From NCBI RefSeq assembly GCF_014805625.2, contig NW_023998493.1:1846082-1910081 (forward strand): DNA of 64,000 nt, in the 5' to 3' direction. The notes under the pieces are model-generated. The model saw only the letters and a list, made by a program, of their open reading frames with translations. It did not search any database and was not told the DNA's origin. Origin of the DNA: Glossina fuscipes. Lineage: Eukaryota > Arthropoda > Insecta > Diptera > Glossinidae. Shown here piece after piece: positions 1 to 11,639 of this stretch. The position numbers and the translations under genes are program-made. Each line of letters starts with the position of its first letter. Positions within the stretch are counted from its first letter, which is position 1.

Positions 1-184
1 GCAAGCGACATCATCTTGCGTCATTCGTTTTCCTTTAGTAAGAGACAATGCAGCAATGAGATACAGAGCAGACGCTGCATCTTGAGTGACACTCTAACGC
101 CGGACCTCATGAAAACATTTGAATGTGGTCGGGTAAATAACGTAAGCTTAAATTTTTAAAATTAGAGTGTAACTCGCATGTATT
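1..184. other. Sequence upstream of the first LINE remnant
   Basis: This stretch is somewhat richer in G+C than its surroundings. It may be an unreadable part of the LINE that follows, because the window begins inside the locus. I could not match it to the upstream part of the other LINE copy at 14.8-15.5 kb. Confidence 0.3.
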
Positions 185-655
185 GGCGGGACGTTACACG
201 CTTTGCTCGAGGCCCTCGGTCACATACAGCGAAAGGCTCAGACCCTCATGGGTGACGAAAGTGTATCCAGAACTCTGGTTATCTTTGAGCACCGACGTAA
301 TGTGGGCTATGTTGCGTCCATGTGCAGGTACTGTTAGGGTAAGTGTTCTACGCAGCAGAAAGTGTTCTCACCCACTCTTCTTGGTGGTACTCGTATACTG
401 TACAACACGTTACCGCGACTCGTCGTTTTATAAGCCGTACTGTTTGCCTCTGGAACTGCTTACCAGCGGCGGTCTTTCCTGACGTACCGCATGTTTTTAT
501 TTACAAATCGAACTTTCACTACTACGAACTTTCAACACTACTTTCTTTCTTCACTTCGCTTTTCCTGTAACTCTTCTTGAGCACCACCATAGGGGAGCGT
601 GGGCCTCCACCGTAGGAGATATCGCCTGAGTGGCTGGTCATAGAGGAAAAAAGAA
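185..655 (+). mobile_element. LINE (non-LTR retrotransposon) 3' end, copy E1, decayed
   Basis: This is the C-terminal end of a reverse-transcriptase polyprotein plus its 3' UTR. One frame reads LMGDESVSRTLVIFEHRRN around 235-300, the region just after the reverse transcriptase in insect LINEs. After a frameshift, another frame reads RTVCLWNCLPAAVFP around 430-480, the usual R-T-x-x-x-W-N-x-L-P-x-x-V-F-P tail of this protein. The same order occurs on the minus strand at 14.8-15.5 kb. The two copies also share a 3' UTR ending in GAGTGG-TGGTCATA and an A-rich run (about 640-661 here), which marks the 3' end of the element. Stops and frameshifts make it dead. Family knowledge points to a CR1/Jockey-type LINE, but I do not assign a clade. 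Confidence 0.75.
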
Positions 656-661
656 AAAAAA

Positions 662-2770
662 ATGCTCTCTCTCCTTCGCTTTTTCAATTTCGTCTTCCCA
701 ATAGTAGAAGATTCAATTTTAAAATTTTAAAGAGCTAATGTAAGTGTTTTGATTGTAATAAATACATCTTGGAAAAATTTGGGAATAGTTGTTTTGTATT
801 TTGATATATCTCCTTCCAAGACTTCGTCTAATGGAGCCCTCCTAACGCATATAATTTCTGGTTCATATCTCTGCCAGTTAATTTAAAATTTCTTTTACCT
901 CCAATTTTGGCCGGATTTCATATCGGTTAGATTTAAAGCGTTGATAAATATAACGGCGAAATGAAAAAACATTTATTTGCCGAAGAATTTTTGCTTTCTA
1001 GCACAGAGTATTAAAAAGGTTACTCTAGGGCAAAAAGCTCACTCGTATTTGCTTTTCATTTCAATTATCTGAATACCTTTGTAAGGAAACCAAGATATAC
1101 AGTATAGTCATATAGGTTTTGCAATTTCATTTAATTTGAACGCCCAACATAAAACTTCCGTGCATGCTTTGCAATGTATGTTGATAATGCTGTTTGTTAT
1201 AGTATAGAATAAAAGTTGCGTTAAAAAACCAATTTTGAGTATCGCTCAGCATGTGTATAAAACAAAACAAATGTCATTACTCACAGAATTGTTTTCGTTT
1301 TCAAATAGTTTTTTTCATTTTCCTTTTTTGCTGAATAAACAAACTTTGCATTCAAATGAGTTTAATGAGAATGCATTCTCGTTTTTTCATATGTTTAACC
1401 GCCGTTTGCTGGCTTTTTGCCGCTCGCATGCGAGCGAATGTAGAGTCTTTTTTAGATCCCCTGTCATCGACAATTCATTCATTTTGTAGTATTCGCTATG
1501 CAAACTTAAACACGTCCGTACGTGCTGTTGGTGGTGACAGAAGCATTTATTGCAAGATGCTTTAACATTAAGTTATGATTTGATAGTTTTCTGATAGTTT
1601 GATCAAATGATATATGGAAACTCAGCTTTAATTTTCTTAAAAAGAAAAATTGAAATTTCTATACCTTTCATTTTCAAGTGATAATCTTCAATCTTAAATT
1701 GTGAGATAAGTTTGAGAGCACACGAAAAGTATGCCCCATTGTGTAAGTGGAACTTTTCGAATATATATTTGTAACTGACAGTTGGGGATGGATATTGAAT
1801 ATGGGCTGGATACGTCCAATTTTAATTAATAATATCCTGACATTTTAGGAAATAGATGTTGCGATTGATGCTGTACAAGAGAAAATTCGTGCGGTAACAT
1901 TCTGAATGAAATCACGACATTTTGTGCCGTAACTACTTTACACATCAACGATCCAAACTATATTTCATGTACTCGAAAATTGATGTCTTTTTCTTTGATT
2001 TATTCTTGACTAATACCGCGATGTTTTTTTTCCCGTCTGCAAGCTTTAGTTCCATCCTAATTAAATTTTCTCTGAATAAAAGAAAATTTCACAATGGATT
2101 GCAATAAAGCTGACATAAAAAGTAATCGACTTTTTCTTACTAATACCTTCAATGGCCAAAGCTAATCTATGCTATCCACATCAGAGGATATAGACAACTG
2201 TATCAGTTTACTTACTACGAGCAGAATAGGCGCAGTTCAACGATCGGCAACGATCAACAAAAAAAAAGTTTCGCAGATTTCTTGATTCTCTCAACCATAT
2301 TCTGAACGTAATTAGAATCAGAAATTTGTATACAAGAAAGTGGAGTCGTTATCGTCAACAAGTCGACTAAATAAACAGTCTTAAGCACGTGCCCCTAGTC
2401 AGGAGTCGAATTGTCAATTTCGGAAATGCATTATGGGATCGTAAAGTAGTTGGTTTAGATAAAGATAGCAACATATTTTGGAAAAGTTAGAGATGCTGTG
2501 TAATGATAGAACTTAAGCTATTGAAGAAAAATATCTATGAAATCATAAGGTCTCTTTTAACTTAAGCTTTCGGCCGAGCGTGCGTATGGTTTATTCTGTG
2601 ATAACGGGGCCGAACTCAATTACAGTTCATGTGTCAGAGGAGGATTACGTAAGTCGTCAAACTTTTAGTGCATGAAATACGTCCACGTCACTCTATAGAT
2701 ACAGATAACATCGAAAACATAGTTTTCAAAAATATTGCTGATGAACGAATCCAATTTTTACATGCATAAT
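662..2770. other. AT-rich DNA with no recognisable gene
   Basis: About 2.1 kb of AT-rich sequence with only short chance reading frames, for example 1235-1565 in two overlapping frames, rich in Phe, Leu and Ser. I see no protein motif, transposon end or tandem repeat that I can support. Confidence 0.6.
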
Positions 2771-2776
2771 TAACTT

Positions 2777-3545
2777 TTGCATCAAACTGCAATATCTTCT
2801 CCATACTTGGAAATGGCCAAAGTTGTTTCCATTTCTAAGCTATGCAAACTACCAAACGTTGTTTATAGTTACCGATCCTTTGATCTTTTGCGCTCTCTAA
2901 GTTTTTTTGAAAGGAAATTAATAAAAACAATTTCCGAGAAAAATATTATTCCAAATGAATAGTTTGGTATTAGAAATCAATATAATAGTTCACACCGGCT
3001 AGTACGCATATGCCGCCATATTAAAAATAAATTTGAGGCTAAGCAGTCCAATGGCTTAGTTTTGGCGTTGAAAAAGCCTTTGATTCTATTTGACATAGTG
3101 ATCTATTTTTTTAAAATGATATCCTTTGGATTTAAATTAGTGCGAAGCTTTTTATCTGGAAGCTTTTTCTGCGTTTTTGAGTAGAATTTTCTGGTTTAAT
3201 ATCTACTCATGTATGTGTTTCGCAAGGATTCGTTCTGGGTTCAATTTTGTAGAAAACATCTGTTCAGACTTCGTAAAACTTAATGGTTGTCCCACTACTT
3301 GATACATTGATGACATCAGTATATACGCCAACAACTTGGTTGCGAAACAGTAAACAAGTGCAATTTGCGATTGGTACAATGTCCAATTAAATGCAGATAA
3401 GGTGCAAGCGATCTTTTTTTGATAAGTCAAGGTCATAAAATTCAGTTAACCGACCATGTTAATCACTTAGGAGATATATTGGACAAAAAGTCAATTTTCC
3501 GCAATCATGTTCAAGATAGCAAAAGCATGTAGCAACGTTATAGCC
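2777..3545 (+). mobile_element. LINE reverse-transcriptase fragment, copy F1, decayed
   Basis: This is part of a Jockey-like reverse-transcriptase domain broken over three frames. In order I read YRSFDLLRSLSFFERK (the Y-R-P-I-S-L-L motif region), KNIIPNE then a TAG where relatives have Q, FGIRNQYNSSHRLVRICRH, EKAFDSI followed by TGA in place of W (the first catalytic Asp region), STHVCVSQGFVLGSIL (the G-V-P-Q-G-S-V-L-G-P motif), and YIDD at 3303-3314, the polymerase catalytic box. LNADKVQAIFF and IQLTDHV follow. The reading then fades into repeat family B near 3541. Multiple stops and indels mean it is inactive. The 13.1-13.56 kb piece could be the 3' part of the same family. Confidence 0.8.
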
Positions 3546-4335
3546 CGCCCACCATTAAATACCCTACACCATTTCGAAGGTAATAAGATACCAAAAATGA
3601 CACAATATTTTCATGCAAAGTAAGTGTATTAATGGATGTGCAAAACATCATGTTACGTGACCCAAATTGAGCAAATTTTATTTACTTTCCAGAAATTTCA
3701 CAATATTTCAATTTCCGTCACAGAAGACTAGAAATTATATCTTCTCATCATCTAAGTGCTTTTCATGAGAACCGTTATATATGTTAGCGTCTAAAAAATA
3801 GACCTATGTGCTCCAAATTTTTTGGTTAGTTCGTTATTATGGACTAATTTTCTTTTTTCTGGGAAATTTTATAAAATGGAAATCCCAAAAGTATACCTAT
3901 GTGGTTGACTAAGATGATTTCTTTGTCAGTTTACTATTATGAACCAATTTTTATCATGAATAATTGAAAATTAGACTTTTCTAACTTATAAGAAATCGGT
4001 TTTTGCTGAACTGTTATATGAGAGGGAGTCAAAAAATTGCTTCATCCGAATCAAATTTTTTAATTTTGAACGTCAAATTATGATTGCACAGCAAGTTTTG
4101 TTGAAAAATGTTGACACTTCCAATTTTATTTGAAAATTCGTTGTATGGGGAATGGTCGAAAAGTGGACCGATCCGAGACGCTATAAATAGCGTTCGTTCT
4201 GGGATCAAAACATGTCAGCGTACAGAATTTCATCAAAGTATCTTAAAAATTGTGACCTTATCGATTCAGTACATAATTCTGAGTTGATTGGTATAATAAA
4301 AGGTGGGTCTGCCTGATGTCCTTACACGCGTTAAG
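3541..4335 (+). repeat. Dispersed repeat family B, long copy B1
   Basis: A non-coding dispersed repeat. It starts with CCATTAAATACCCTACACC (3552 on) and ends near GGTATAATAAAAGGTGGGTC (4290-4309). The end phrase recurs almost unchanged at 17.70 kb and 41.09 kb. The start phrase recurs at 19.19, 20.48, 40.85, 44.03, 58.88 and 59.37 kb. Other shared phrases are AATGGTCGAAAAGTGG and ATTTCATCAAAGTATCT. Its class is unknown and it has no protein-coding content that I can see. It lies directly after the LINE fragment, so one may have inserted into the other. Confidence 0.7.
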
Positions 4336-5870
4336 TACGTCCGCAAAAACGCAACATGCCCTGCGCCACAATTGATGTAGAGTGTAACAAATACAACATT
4401 GCCATAAAAACGTTAAATCCATTAATAAGCAAAGTTTCTGTACTAAGTCCTGTAAATAAGATTCTCATGCCAATATGCCAAAATAAATGATTGGAAATGA
4501 TTCCAAACTTGTCACAAAAAAAGTTACATAAAATAACAGATGTAGATTCATTACAAAGAAAAATTATTAAATTACAAACTAAATTTACATTAAATTGTCA
4601 CTTATCTGACAAAATTCTTATAAATGATCTTTTTTATAAGACTTAATACATAACCTATTTTAGAAGCCAAACTGTGGTGTTTAACTTTATTCGGAGGTTG
4701 TTTATTTGCGGGTTTCTTTGCATTGCTTCAATTCTAATAGTCTTTAATTTTGGAATGACACAGACTTAACCAAATAAATATGGAAATAATTTATGTAATT
4801 TATTCTTTCTACAATTAAATCAATACAAACGACAAAGCGACAAGAACTCACCTGCTGTATCAGGGTTATGCTGAATATAGGGAATGGTATAAAAACTTAA
4901 TTCCTTAATAGGTTATTTAGGTGCAGTATAAAGCGAAAGCTTTGGACTTATATGCACTCAACATACCTAAGAAAGCTATATAAACACTGAAAAGAGAATT
5001 CACAAGGATGTATTAAAAACAAAAAAAAATCTTATTACATAAAGAGAATTAATATGTAATAGCGTCTATATTTATAAAGAAACGCGAATTTCAATTTATG
5101 CGTGAATATTCATCGTATATTTAGGAATGATAGTTTGGCATACTTCTAACTTGTTACACATTTCGGGTTCACCCATAAAAAGTTACGTCGTGAAAAGGAA
5201 AACAACTGCTTTTTCCCCTTTTAATGCAACTAACGTTTGAGTTTGCATTGCATACGGTTCAATACCTAACACTCCAAGTGCGATTCCTTTCTTTTCATTA
5301 TCTATGCTTCCCTCAGCCGACACAATAAATAAAGTAGGGTAAAAAATGATTTATTTATTCAAGGGGTGTTTGGTTAGCAAGGTGTTTTCTTCTATTTTTT
5401 TTACCATTATTTTTTTTAGCTGTGAGCCAAAAAATGCTAAAAAAGAAAGAAAATGAAATAACACAACTGTAACGTATGCAAATATTTTCCCATTAGCTTT
5501 TTATACAACTGGCAGAAAATAGTTATTAAATTTTAAGCCCGTCGGCTAATTAAATGACCGTAATTAATTGCGAGTAGAAAAGAAGCGAAAGTAGCCCCTC
5601 TTCGCATTTGATTTTCTACGTTTTCTACGTAATAATCGTGTGCTTAACTGGCCACTTATTGGTAATACCCAACTCGATACTTTTCGTGATCTCAAAATAG
5701 AAAAAGGAAATTAAAAACAGGAAGTAATAAAGTACGAATCAAAATTATGCTAAAGAATAAATTATAATATTTCTACCCTACATTTAATGGAATAAGACGA
5801 CAATTGTTTGTCTTCTAGGTTAAGATCAGCGATAGTTAAAATTCAACACAAAATTTGTCAACTTATATGT
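4336..5870. other. AT-rich DNA with no recognisable gene
   Basis: No supported gene, transposon or array. It contains A-runs and scattered short inverted repeats typical of AT-rich DNA. Confidence 0.55.
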
Positions 5871-5879
5871 AAATTGTAC

Positions 5880-6131
5880 TCAATATTCAAATGGAGTGTT
5901 TATGAGCGAATCATTATCCGCTTGATCTGAAGTGTATTGTAGTGTAATATTTTGATAACCAAGTAAGATTAAATTCAATGCTTTAAACAAAGTTTTGATA
6001 GTCATCCAGTGATATCTGAGTTCTAAGTGAATCACAAATTCATCTTCACGACATGTTAAGTCCATATCGTATATACTTAACCTTTTCGGATTTGGACGAC
6101 CTTTCCAAATCACTTCACAATTCAAAAACAA
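5880..6131 (-). pseudogene. Unrecognised coding-like remnant (downstream part)
   Basis: The minus-strand frame is open for 83 residues from the marked start and extends upstream to about 6190 without a stop, ending in TGA at 5880. The product looks protein-like rather than AT-biased: it includes NCEVIWKGRPNPKRLSIYD, LTCREDEFVIHLELRYHW and LNLILLGYQN, with charged and aromatic residues well mixed. There is no upstream ATG in a good context, and the frame only opens after a stop near 6190. Another coding-like piece lies just upstream on the same strand, so both may belong to one broken gene or one old insertion. I do not recognise the family. Chance is still possible. Confidence 0.25.
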
Positions 6132-6199
6132 TGCTTGCTTATTTGGACTTGCAATTTTTTTAGAAACTCTTTTTTCAAAACTCTTGACTCAATATAAAA

Positions 6200-6608
6200 T
6201 GCTACGGAAAATTTAAATTAGCAACAATTTTTCGGCCAAACAAAAACAAATGTGGAAGTTGCTTCAACGCATCATCGTCCACATCGCTTTTATTTCAGAA
6301 TAAAATGAACGCATAATTTATTCAAACTATTACCTCTAGCTGTTTACTACTTTTCATGTCTCGATTTTCAAATTCCATCTGGAAAATGTCTCGCCCTTTG
6401 AGACTATTCCCAAAAAAAAATCATATTTGGCTATCGTCATAAGACTCACGGTTAGAGTAAATGATAAGTGGTCTATTGAAACGCTTCTTAACGGGATAAC
6501 GTTTGCTGAAAACAGCGGGGAGGACAGGACACTCCTGATTAGAACTGCAAACATTTCCTGAGCAAATGGTGATGTATGGGACCAAATCGTTTTATACTGA
6601 AAACTCAC
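6200..6608 (-). pseudogene. Unrecognised coding-like remnant (upstream part)
   Basis: On the minus strand, one frame, interrupted by stops, reads FSKRYPVKKRFNRPLIIY, then SLKGRDIFQMEFENRDMKS, then DVDDDALKQLPHLFLFGRK. A different frame is fully open from 6608 to 6354 but has a poorer, hydrophobic composition. Between the second and third pieces the sequence has an AG-GTAATAG donor-like site and an AAAAG acceptor-like site 47 bases apart. Joining them does not keep the frame, so I do not call an intron. No family is recognised. Confidence 0.2.
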
Positions 6609-6908
6609 AATATTATAAAGTTTGGCACACCCACTTTTATTCGTAATTGTGCTAATTATTGTTGGTAGTGTTCCTTAGTGACAACTTAATTCGGCTGGAA
6701 AACGCATTCCGACGATATCCAGCATCCTTGGATATCCAGCTTTATCGTGGATGTTGTTGGTGCTCATACTCTGTCTCAAAATTATTTGACTTTTATTTGG
6801 GCTCATAACGCATCCAGTCTTCATCAATCGTAAGCATTTAGCTGACTTTTGGATTTATTAGGAAAAGTAAAAATCTCCATAAATGGAGTTTCTTGGCACA
6901 TTCTAACA

Positions 6909-6975
6909 AATCCGCCTGACTAGCCGAGTGGGTAAGAACTGCGGCTGTAATTCTAGTGAAGTGTTCAGTTTATAA
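6909..6975 (+). repeat. tRNA-derived SINE, degenerate head (S1)
   Basis: The sequence TCCGCCTGACTAGCCGAGTG (6911-6930) matches the head of the SINE at 14.2 kb and keeps a box-A-like TAGCCGAGTGGG. The box-B position is eroded (about TGTTCAGTT). Only the head is present. Confidence 0.5.
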
Positions 6976-6979
6976 AGGC

Positions 6980-9580
6980 ATAACATTTTCCATCGATCAG
7001 GCACATAACCACAGGGCTGCGGCCAGAATCTCTCGATTTCTTTCTCTCTCTTTTCTCACGAATAGGAAACATCCCGTAAGTGATTGGTCACAGAAAACAA
7101 AAAAATGTCTCGTAATTGCATACAGTTTAAGGACAATACCTTCAAACGAACAATTCTATTCTACCTGCTGCTGTACCGCTTACATTATCTGTTAGAAAAC
7201 GAACCGAACTAATTTGTACTCCCCATAGCAAGATTCGTTTCTCTTTCCAATCTAATAACTATTAATGGTGATTTCATATTCTAAAGTGATTTTTTATTAT
7301 TTTCCGAAATGTTGAAAAGTTTCTTCTCATTTTTTAGAGTTTTCAAATAGCTTTCAGCAATTATGTTGCAGTTGTTATATAACTTTTCTAGAGGTGTAAA
7401 TTTTACACAAGTAAAAACTTTTTTACATTTCAAAAATTATTTATGTATAAAATTTTATTTATAATTTGCTGGCATAAGAAGTGCTGGCACACAGCCAGCT
7501 AAAGCAATTTTTATCATAAGTGTAAATATATAAAATATGTATGTGTAATATGTAGGAAAATACTTCGTATACGTAATATTAAGCCATATGTTAAAAGGGA
7601 ACTGTGAGCTGATTAAATACATTACATTTAAAACGCGCTACCTTGTTAAAGGTAGCAATGGTGAAGATAAGCTTGCGCTGCTAGATTTGTAGGAAATGCT
7701 TGCGTAAAAATATCTAGTTTTTTTTTTACCTTCACCTGCGATTCTTCAGGTTTTCTTCATTTGTAATATAATTTTTCTTTTTCTCTTATATTTCTTGCGC
7801 TAAACCTTTATTCGTAACTGCAATTTTCATAAGTTTTCATGTCAATATTTATTCTCAAGTAAAGCATATTCATGTCAAAGACGTAGTTAAAAAGAAAATT
7901 TACAAAATTTTAAAGCATTTCGTTTACCAATGACTTGTCCCGAGCTTATGAATTATCTTTCAATAGGATTTTCTCTAAAATCCAGCTATCTGTAGTCTTG
8001 TACATTCAGTTTTTAAGGTGCGCTTCCCTTTTTTGTCTACAAATGTCTGCATCGTGGATACGATCCTGACTCCGGTGTATATGTTTATATATACGCGCAA
8101 TTTAATGGTTAATGTTTTCCCCACGGTCTTAATTTATATATGCAACGCTAAGAAGTATGTTAGTATAAGGCACACACGTATAAATTATATTCACATGTAT
8201 TTTTAAAAGAAAAAAATAAATAAAAAAAACTAGAAAACGCAGAAATTCTTAAATTTATGCCAACAGGCGTAGACACACGTATATGAATATGTATATAAAT
8301 GTATATCCATTATCTACGTGTATGTGGCGGCGCGCATTCGTAACGTTTTAAAAAAAACTATTTGACAATAACATCGTGAAAACCAGAAATCCGTTTCGTT
8401 GAGTAAACGTAAAGCTGCAACGGTTTAACTAAATATATGGTTTATGTATATATTTATTCATGATATCATCCCCTGCGCTCTCAACCACAAACATCTCCAC
8501 ATTTACATATACCCCTGGGTATCGTTTGTTATTATAGCCTCCTGTAAATGAAAAGGGTATATATATTTTATCATTACTTATGTATCAAGACAAGAAACAC
8601 AATTCACGTAGTTCTTAGCCAAAGAGGAAAAATATTCTAAGATCTTTAACGTCTGGCTAGTTATCGTCTAAGAGATAAGATCACCGTGACAGTGCAATAA
8701 AAGCGCTTTTCTGACAACGAAGTTGTTAAGCATACGTTTAAGTATCAGAAAAAACTTCTTCTACGAAAATATATTCAAAAAATAAGACCGAGGCCAACCT
8801 CGCGAGGTACTTTCAATTCAATAGGCTCTTCGGTACGTAGAGTACCTGTTGCAGGCTTGAATTAAAAAAAATACGAGAGAATTCATTTAAATTTCATATC
8901 TACAGCTAGAGAAATACAGTGGAGAAATAAAAAATACTGATTCTTGTTCGAAATACTCCATACGGCTTTAAAAAATTTTACCTACAGTTTACTTAAAGTT
9001 TTCAAACATGTTATAAACCGGTTTTTTTTATTAAAATAAATTTTTTGTAGTATCTTTTGCCATAAATCTGCTATCCCACCATCATAAAGCAGTCTGTCTT
9101 TTATGCTGGGAGCTACTGTTTTATAGCATCAATCAAAGGCGAAAAGTACGTTTTATCCTGCTGCATATTCGATTGTTTGGTACCTATTTAATAAATAAGA
9201 AGTGTCAGACCATGTGTCATCGAGGTCTGAGAGCAAATCCATAGAGCGCAGTAAGTCAGGTGTGTTAATGTTAAACACGTTGCATAGCGCAGAGTTCAAT
9301 TTATGCGCTTTCTACGCTGTAAGATTAAATAATTAGGCCAGATATTGAAGTGAGACTTTTATTCCTATACCCATCACCATCCCTAGAAATATCTGTCATT
9401 TATCCGATCGTTCATCTATTTCTTCCATTCTTCCTATCCGTCTGGCCACTTGCTAGACTCTTCCTCTATTGGTTTATATCTATCATCTACCTTTTTACTT
9501 ATTTATTGCCTATATATTTGTAAATAAATTTGCAAAGTACGCATTTTTGCTGATGTTGGAGAACTTAGATTGTACGCTTG
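6980..9580. other. AT-rich DNA with no recognisable gene
   Basis: 2.6 kb with no supportable gene. It holds several TATA/ATGTATAT-rich low-complexity stretches (about 8080-8330 and 8430-8460) and a perfect 10-bp palindrome CCTCGCGAGG at 8798-8807. No transposon ends were seen. Confidence 0.55.
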
Positions 9581-9582
9581 CC

Positions 9583-9690
9583 TATATAGAAAATTCTACC
9601 GCACTTGCGACTTGAACTCGCGACAACTGAGTTATTTGTTGCGATCCTTTGCCTAGCCGGCAGCTCAGGTGGATCTGTTTGCTTGCAAAA
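9583..9690 (-). repeat. tRNA-derived SINE copy S2
   Basis: On the minus strand it begins GATCCACCTGAGCTGCCGG, then GCAAAGGATCGCAAC, then a box-B-like GCGAGTTCAAGTC, then GTGCGGTAGAATTTT. This is the same order as the other copies: head, box A region, box B, then the shared GCGGTAGA block. It is diverged in the box A region (TGCCGGCTAGGC). RNA polymerase III promoter boxes of this layout are the signature of tRNA-derived SINEs. Confidence 0.7.
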
Positions 9691-9694
9691 TTGT

Positions 9695-11330
9695 CCAACT
9701 CGCTATATTTAGATACGGGACCGCAAATCGCGTGTGCGCAGATGAGCGCGAAAAAAGAAAAACAGCAACGCTTAAAAAGAGACATTGTCTTAATACTCCG
9801 TGAAACGGAGACAGAAAGCACATAATCTTTTCTGAAAAGGACACTATCTTGTATTGAATCGTTGAAACAATTGAATTTTGCTAAGCTGAAAAAAGAAATA
9901 TATTAAATTTATTATTCTTGAATGCATTAAACTAAGATAGTCATAAAAGAAGAATAATGAGGAGAAGAATATAAGAGGCGTTATACATTTAAATATGATT
10001 GAATCTGTCTAGATAGATGCAAAATGAAAATTTCAAGCCATTTTCGTAGTTGATGACCTCTAATTAAACAGCAATATGCATAATTGAGCTTTTAGGCAAG
10101 TGTAGGATACTGAATAGCCGTTGCAAAATGCAGGTACTTTGCGTTTGATTTTGCATCGTAATATGCATACACATTTACATGTATATATATGCTTAAAAAT
10201 GTTTGCACATGACATTCAATCATACTTGACACACTTAATACAATATTTCAAGTTTAGATAACGACTAAATTAATTCAAAAATCCATATAGAATGACATCA
10301 ACACAACATGTCGATATTTATAGGCCATATAGCCCTCTCTTTGCCACGAGGCATCACGCAGACACCTATACGAGGACCTTTTATAATGAAACAGACTAAC
10401 TCGAAAGTTAGTTGCTTTTATGTACATATACGTGAAAAGACAATTTTTTTTTAGGTAAAATCGATTGAAAAATTTCTTTTATTTTCCCTACAAAAGATTC
10501 TCTTCGTTTACAATCTTTTGTCAGCCACACACAGCTGCTTCCTCATTGTTAGAAGATTGTTCTTTAAAAAATTTGAAAGGAAAAGTTTTTCTTTTCACTG
10601 CAAAATGAGCATAGAAAACTTTAACAGCAAATGTTTTTTAAGTTTTTAAAAGAAAATGTCATAAAAATATGTTTGATCAGATATACTCTTTAACGCATAG
10701 AGAAGAAGTTCAGCAACTTATGCTTTGAAGTTTGTAGGCAAAATGGTTGAAGACAAAGTCAGATACTATATATTTATATATATATAATAATATGTATAAT
10801 AAGTTGCTCTCTAACAGAGTGCAGCAGAATTGATTTTAATAGAAATTATAATTAATTTCCTCTCAACAGAAATAAGAGAATTTTAAAGCTTTTCTTAAGA
10901 CGCCTCTTTTACGTAGAGATTCTAAGCTTATGACATGTTTATTAGAATATCATAAAGCATGTTTTAGCGTAACCAATTTTATGTACGATTTTTCTTTTAC
11001 TACTAAGATAATATTGTTTGTGACGAAAGTCATTATAGCTTGCTTTACGAATTGCTTTCATTCTCTCGGGTTTTGATTCTACATTATTTCCTTTTCATGA
11101 AGTTTTGACATTAAAATAATCATCTGGATATGTTTGTACATGCATAATTAAACAATTATAATTTTATTTACCAATCCTAGGACTGCGATGACGTTTACAC
11201 ATTTAATTTTCTTTAGTATTTCCTGCTTTTTTTGAGTTTCTACGAGGATAATTACTTTCACACTTTAATAGTTTCTATATTAGCATTTATATGGAGTTCG
11301 TATATAATATCTGATAAAGTAATGCTAAAG
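9695..11330. other. AT-rich DNA with no recognisable gene
   Basis: No supported gene. It contains a TA-rich low-complexity stretch around 10766-10800 and several A/T runs. Confidence 0.55.
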
Positions 11331-11334
11331 ACCT

Positions 11335-11512
11335 GCATTATTATTATTATAAATTTAGCCAGAGAATAAATTCTAAGACTAATATCTTACGGCACTAGCA
11401 TGTAAGGCGCTTTCGGCTTTATTAAAAACTCTACCGCATTTGAGATTTGATCCCACGACCATTGAGTTGCGAGTCGAGACTCTTGCCTACTTGGCCACTC
11501 AGGCGGATTGCA
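11335..11512 (-). repeat. tRNA-derived SINE copy S3, with full 3' tail
   Basis: On the minus strand it reads ATCCGCCTGAGTGGCCAAGT (box A region), AAGAGTCTCGACTCGCAACT, a box B region GTCGTGGGATCAAATCTCAA, then GCGGTAGAGTTTTTAATAAA. A non-tRNA tail with ATGCTAGTGCC and TTAGTCTTAGAATT follows, ending in an (AAT)n-type run near 11335-11350. It is the best preserved copy of the 3' part. The tail matches S4 apart from small deletions there. Confidence 0.8.
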
Positions 11513-11639
11513 ATAAAGGTAGATTTAATAATGTGTTCAAAATGTAAGACGAATGATGTTCAAGTAAACATTGAATATCAAAAATATTTTTTTTCTAAAT
11601 TGGTAGCACTATGACAGACATGTGTGCTGAATTTCACAT

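Noticed and set aside
1235..1565. Two overlapping plus-strand frames
   Set aside because: Phe/Leu/Ser-rich translation typical of T-rich non-coding DNA. No motif.
6200..6608. A 47-nt intron between two coding-like pieces near 6.3 kb
   Set aside because: The donor and acceptor resemble consensus, but joining them breaks the reading frame.
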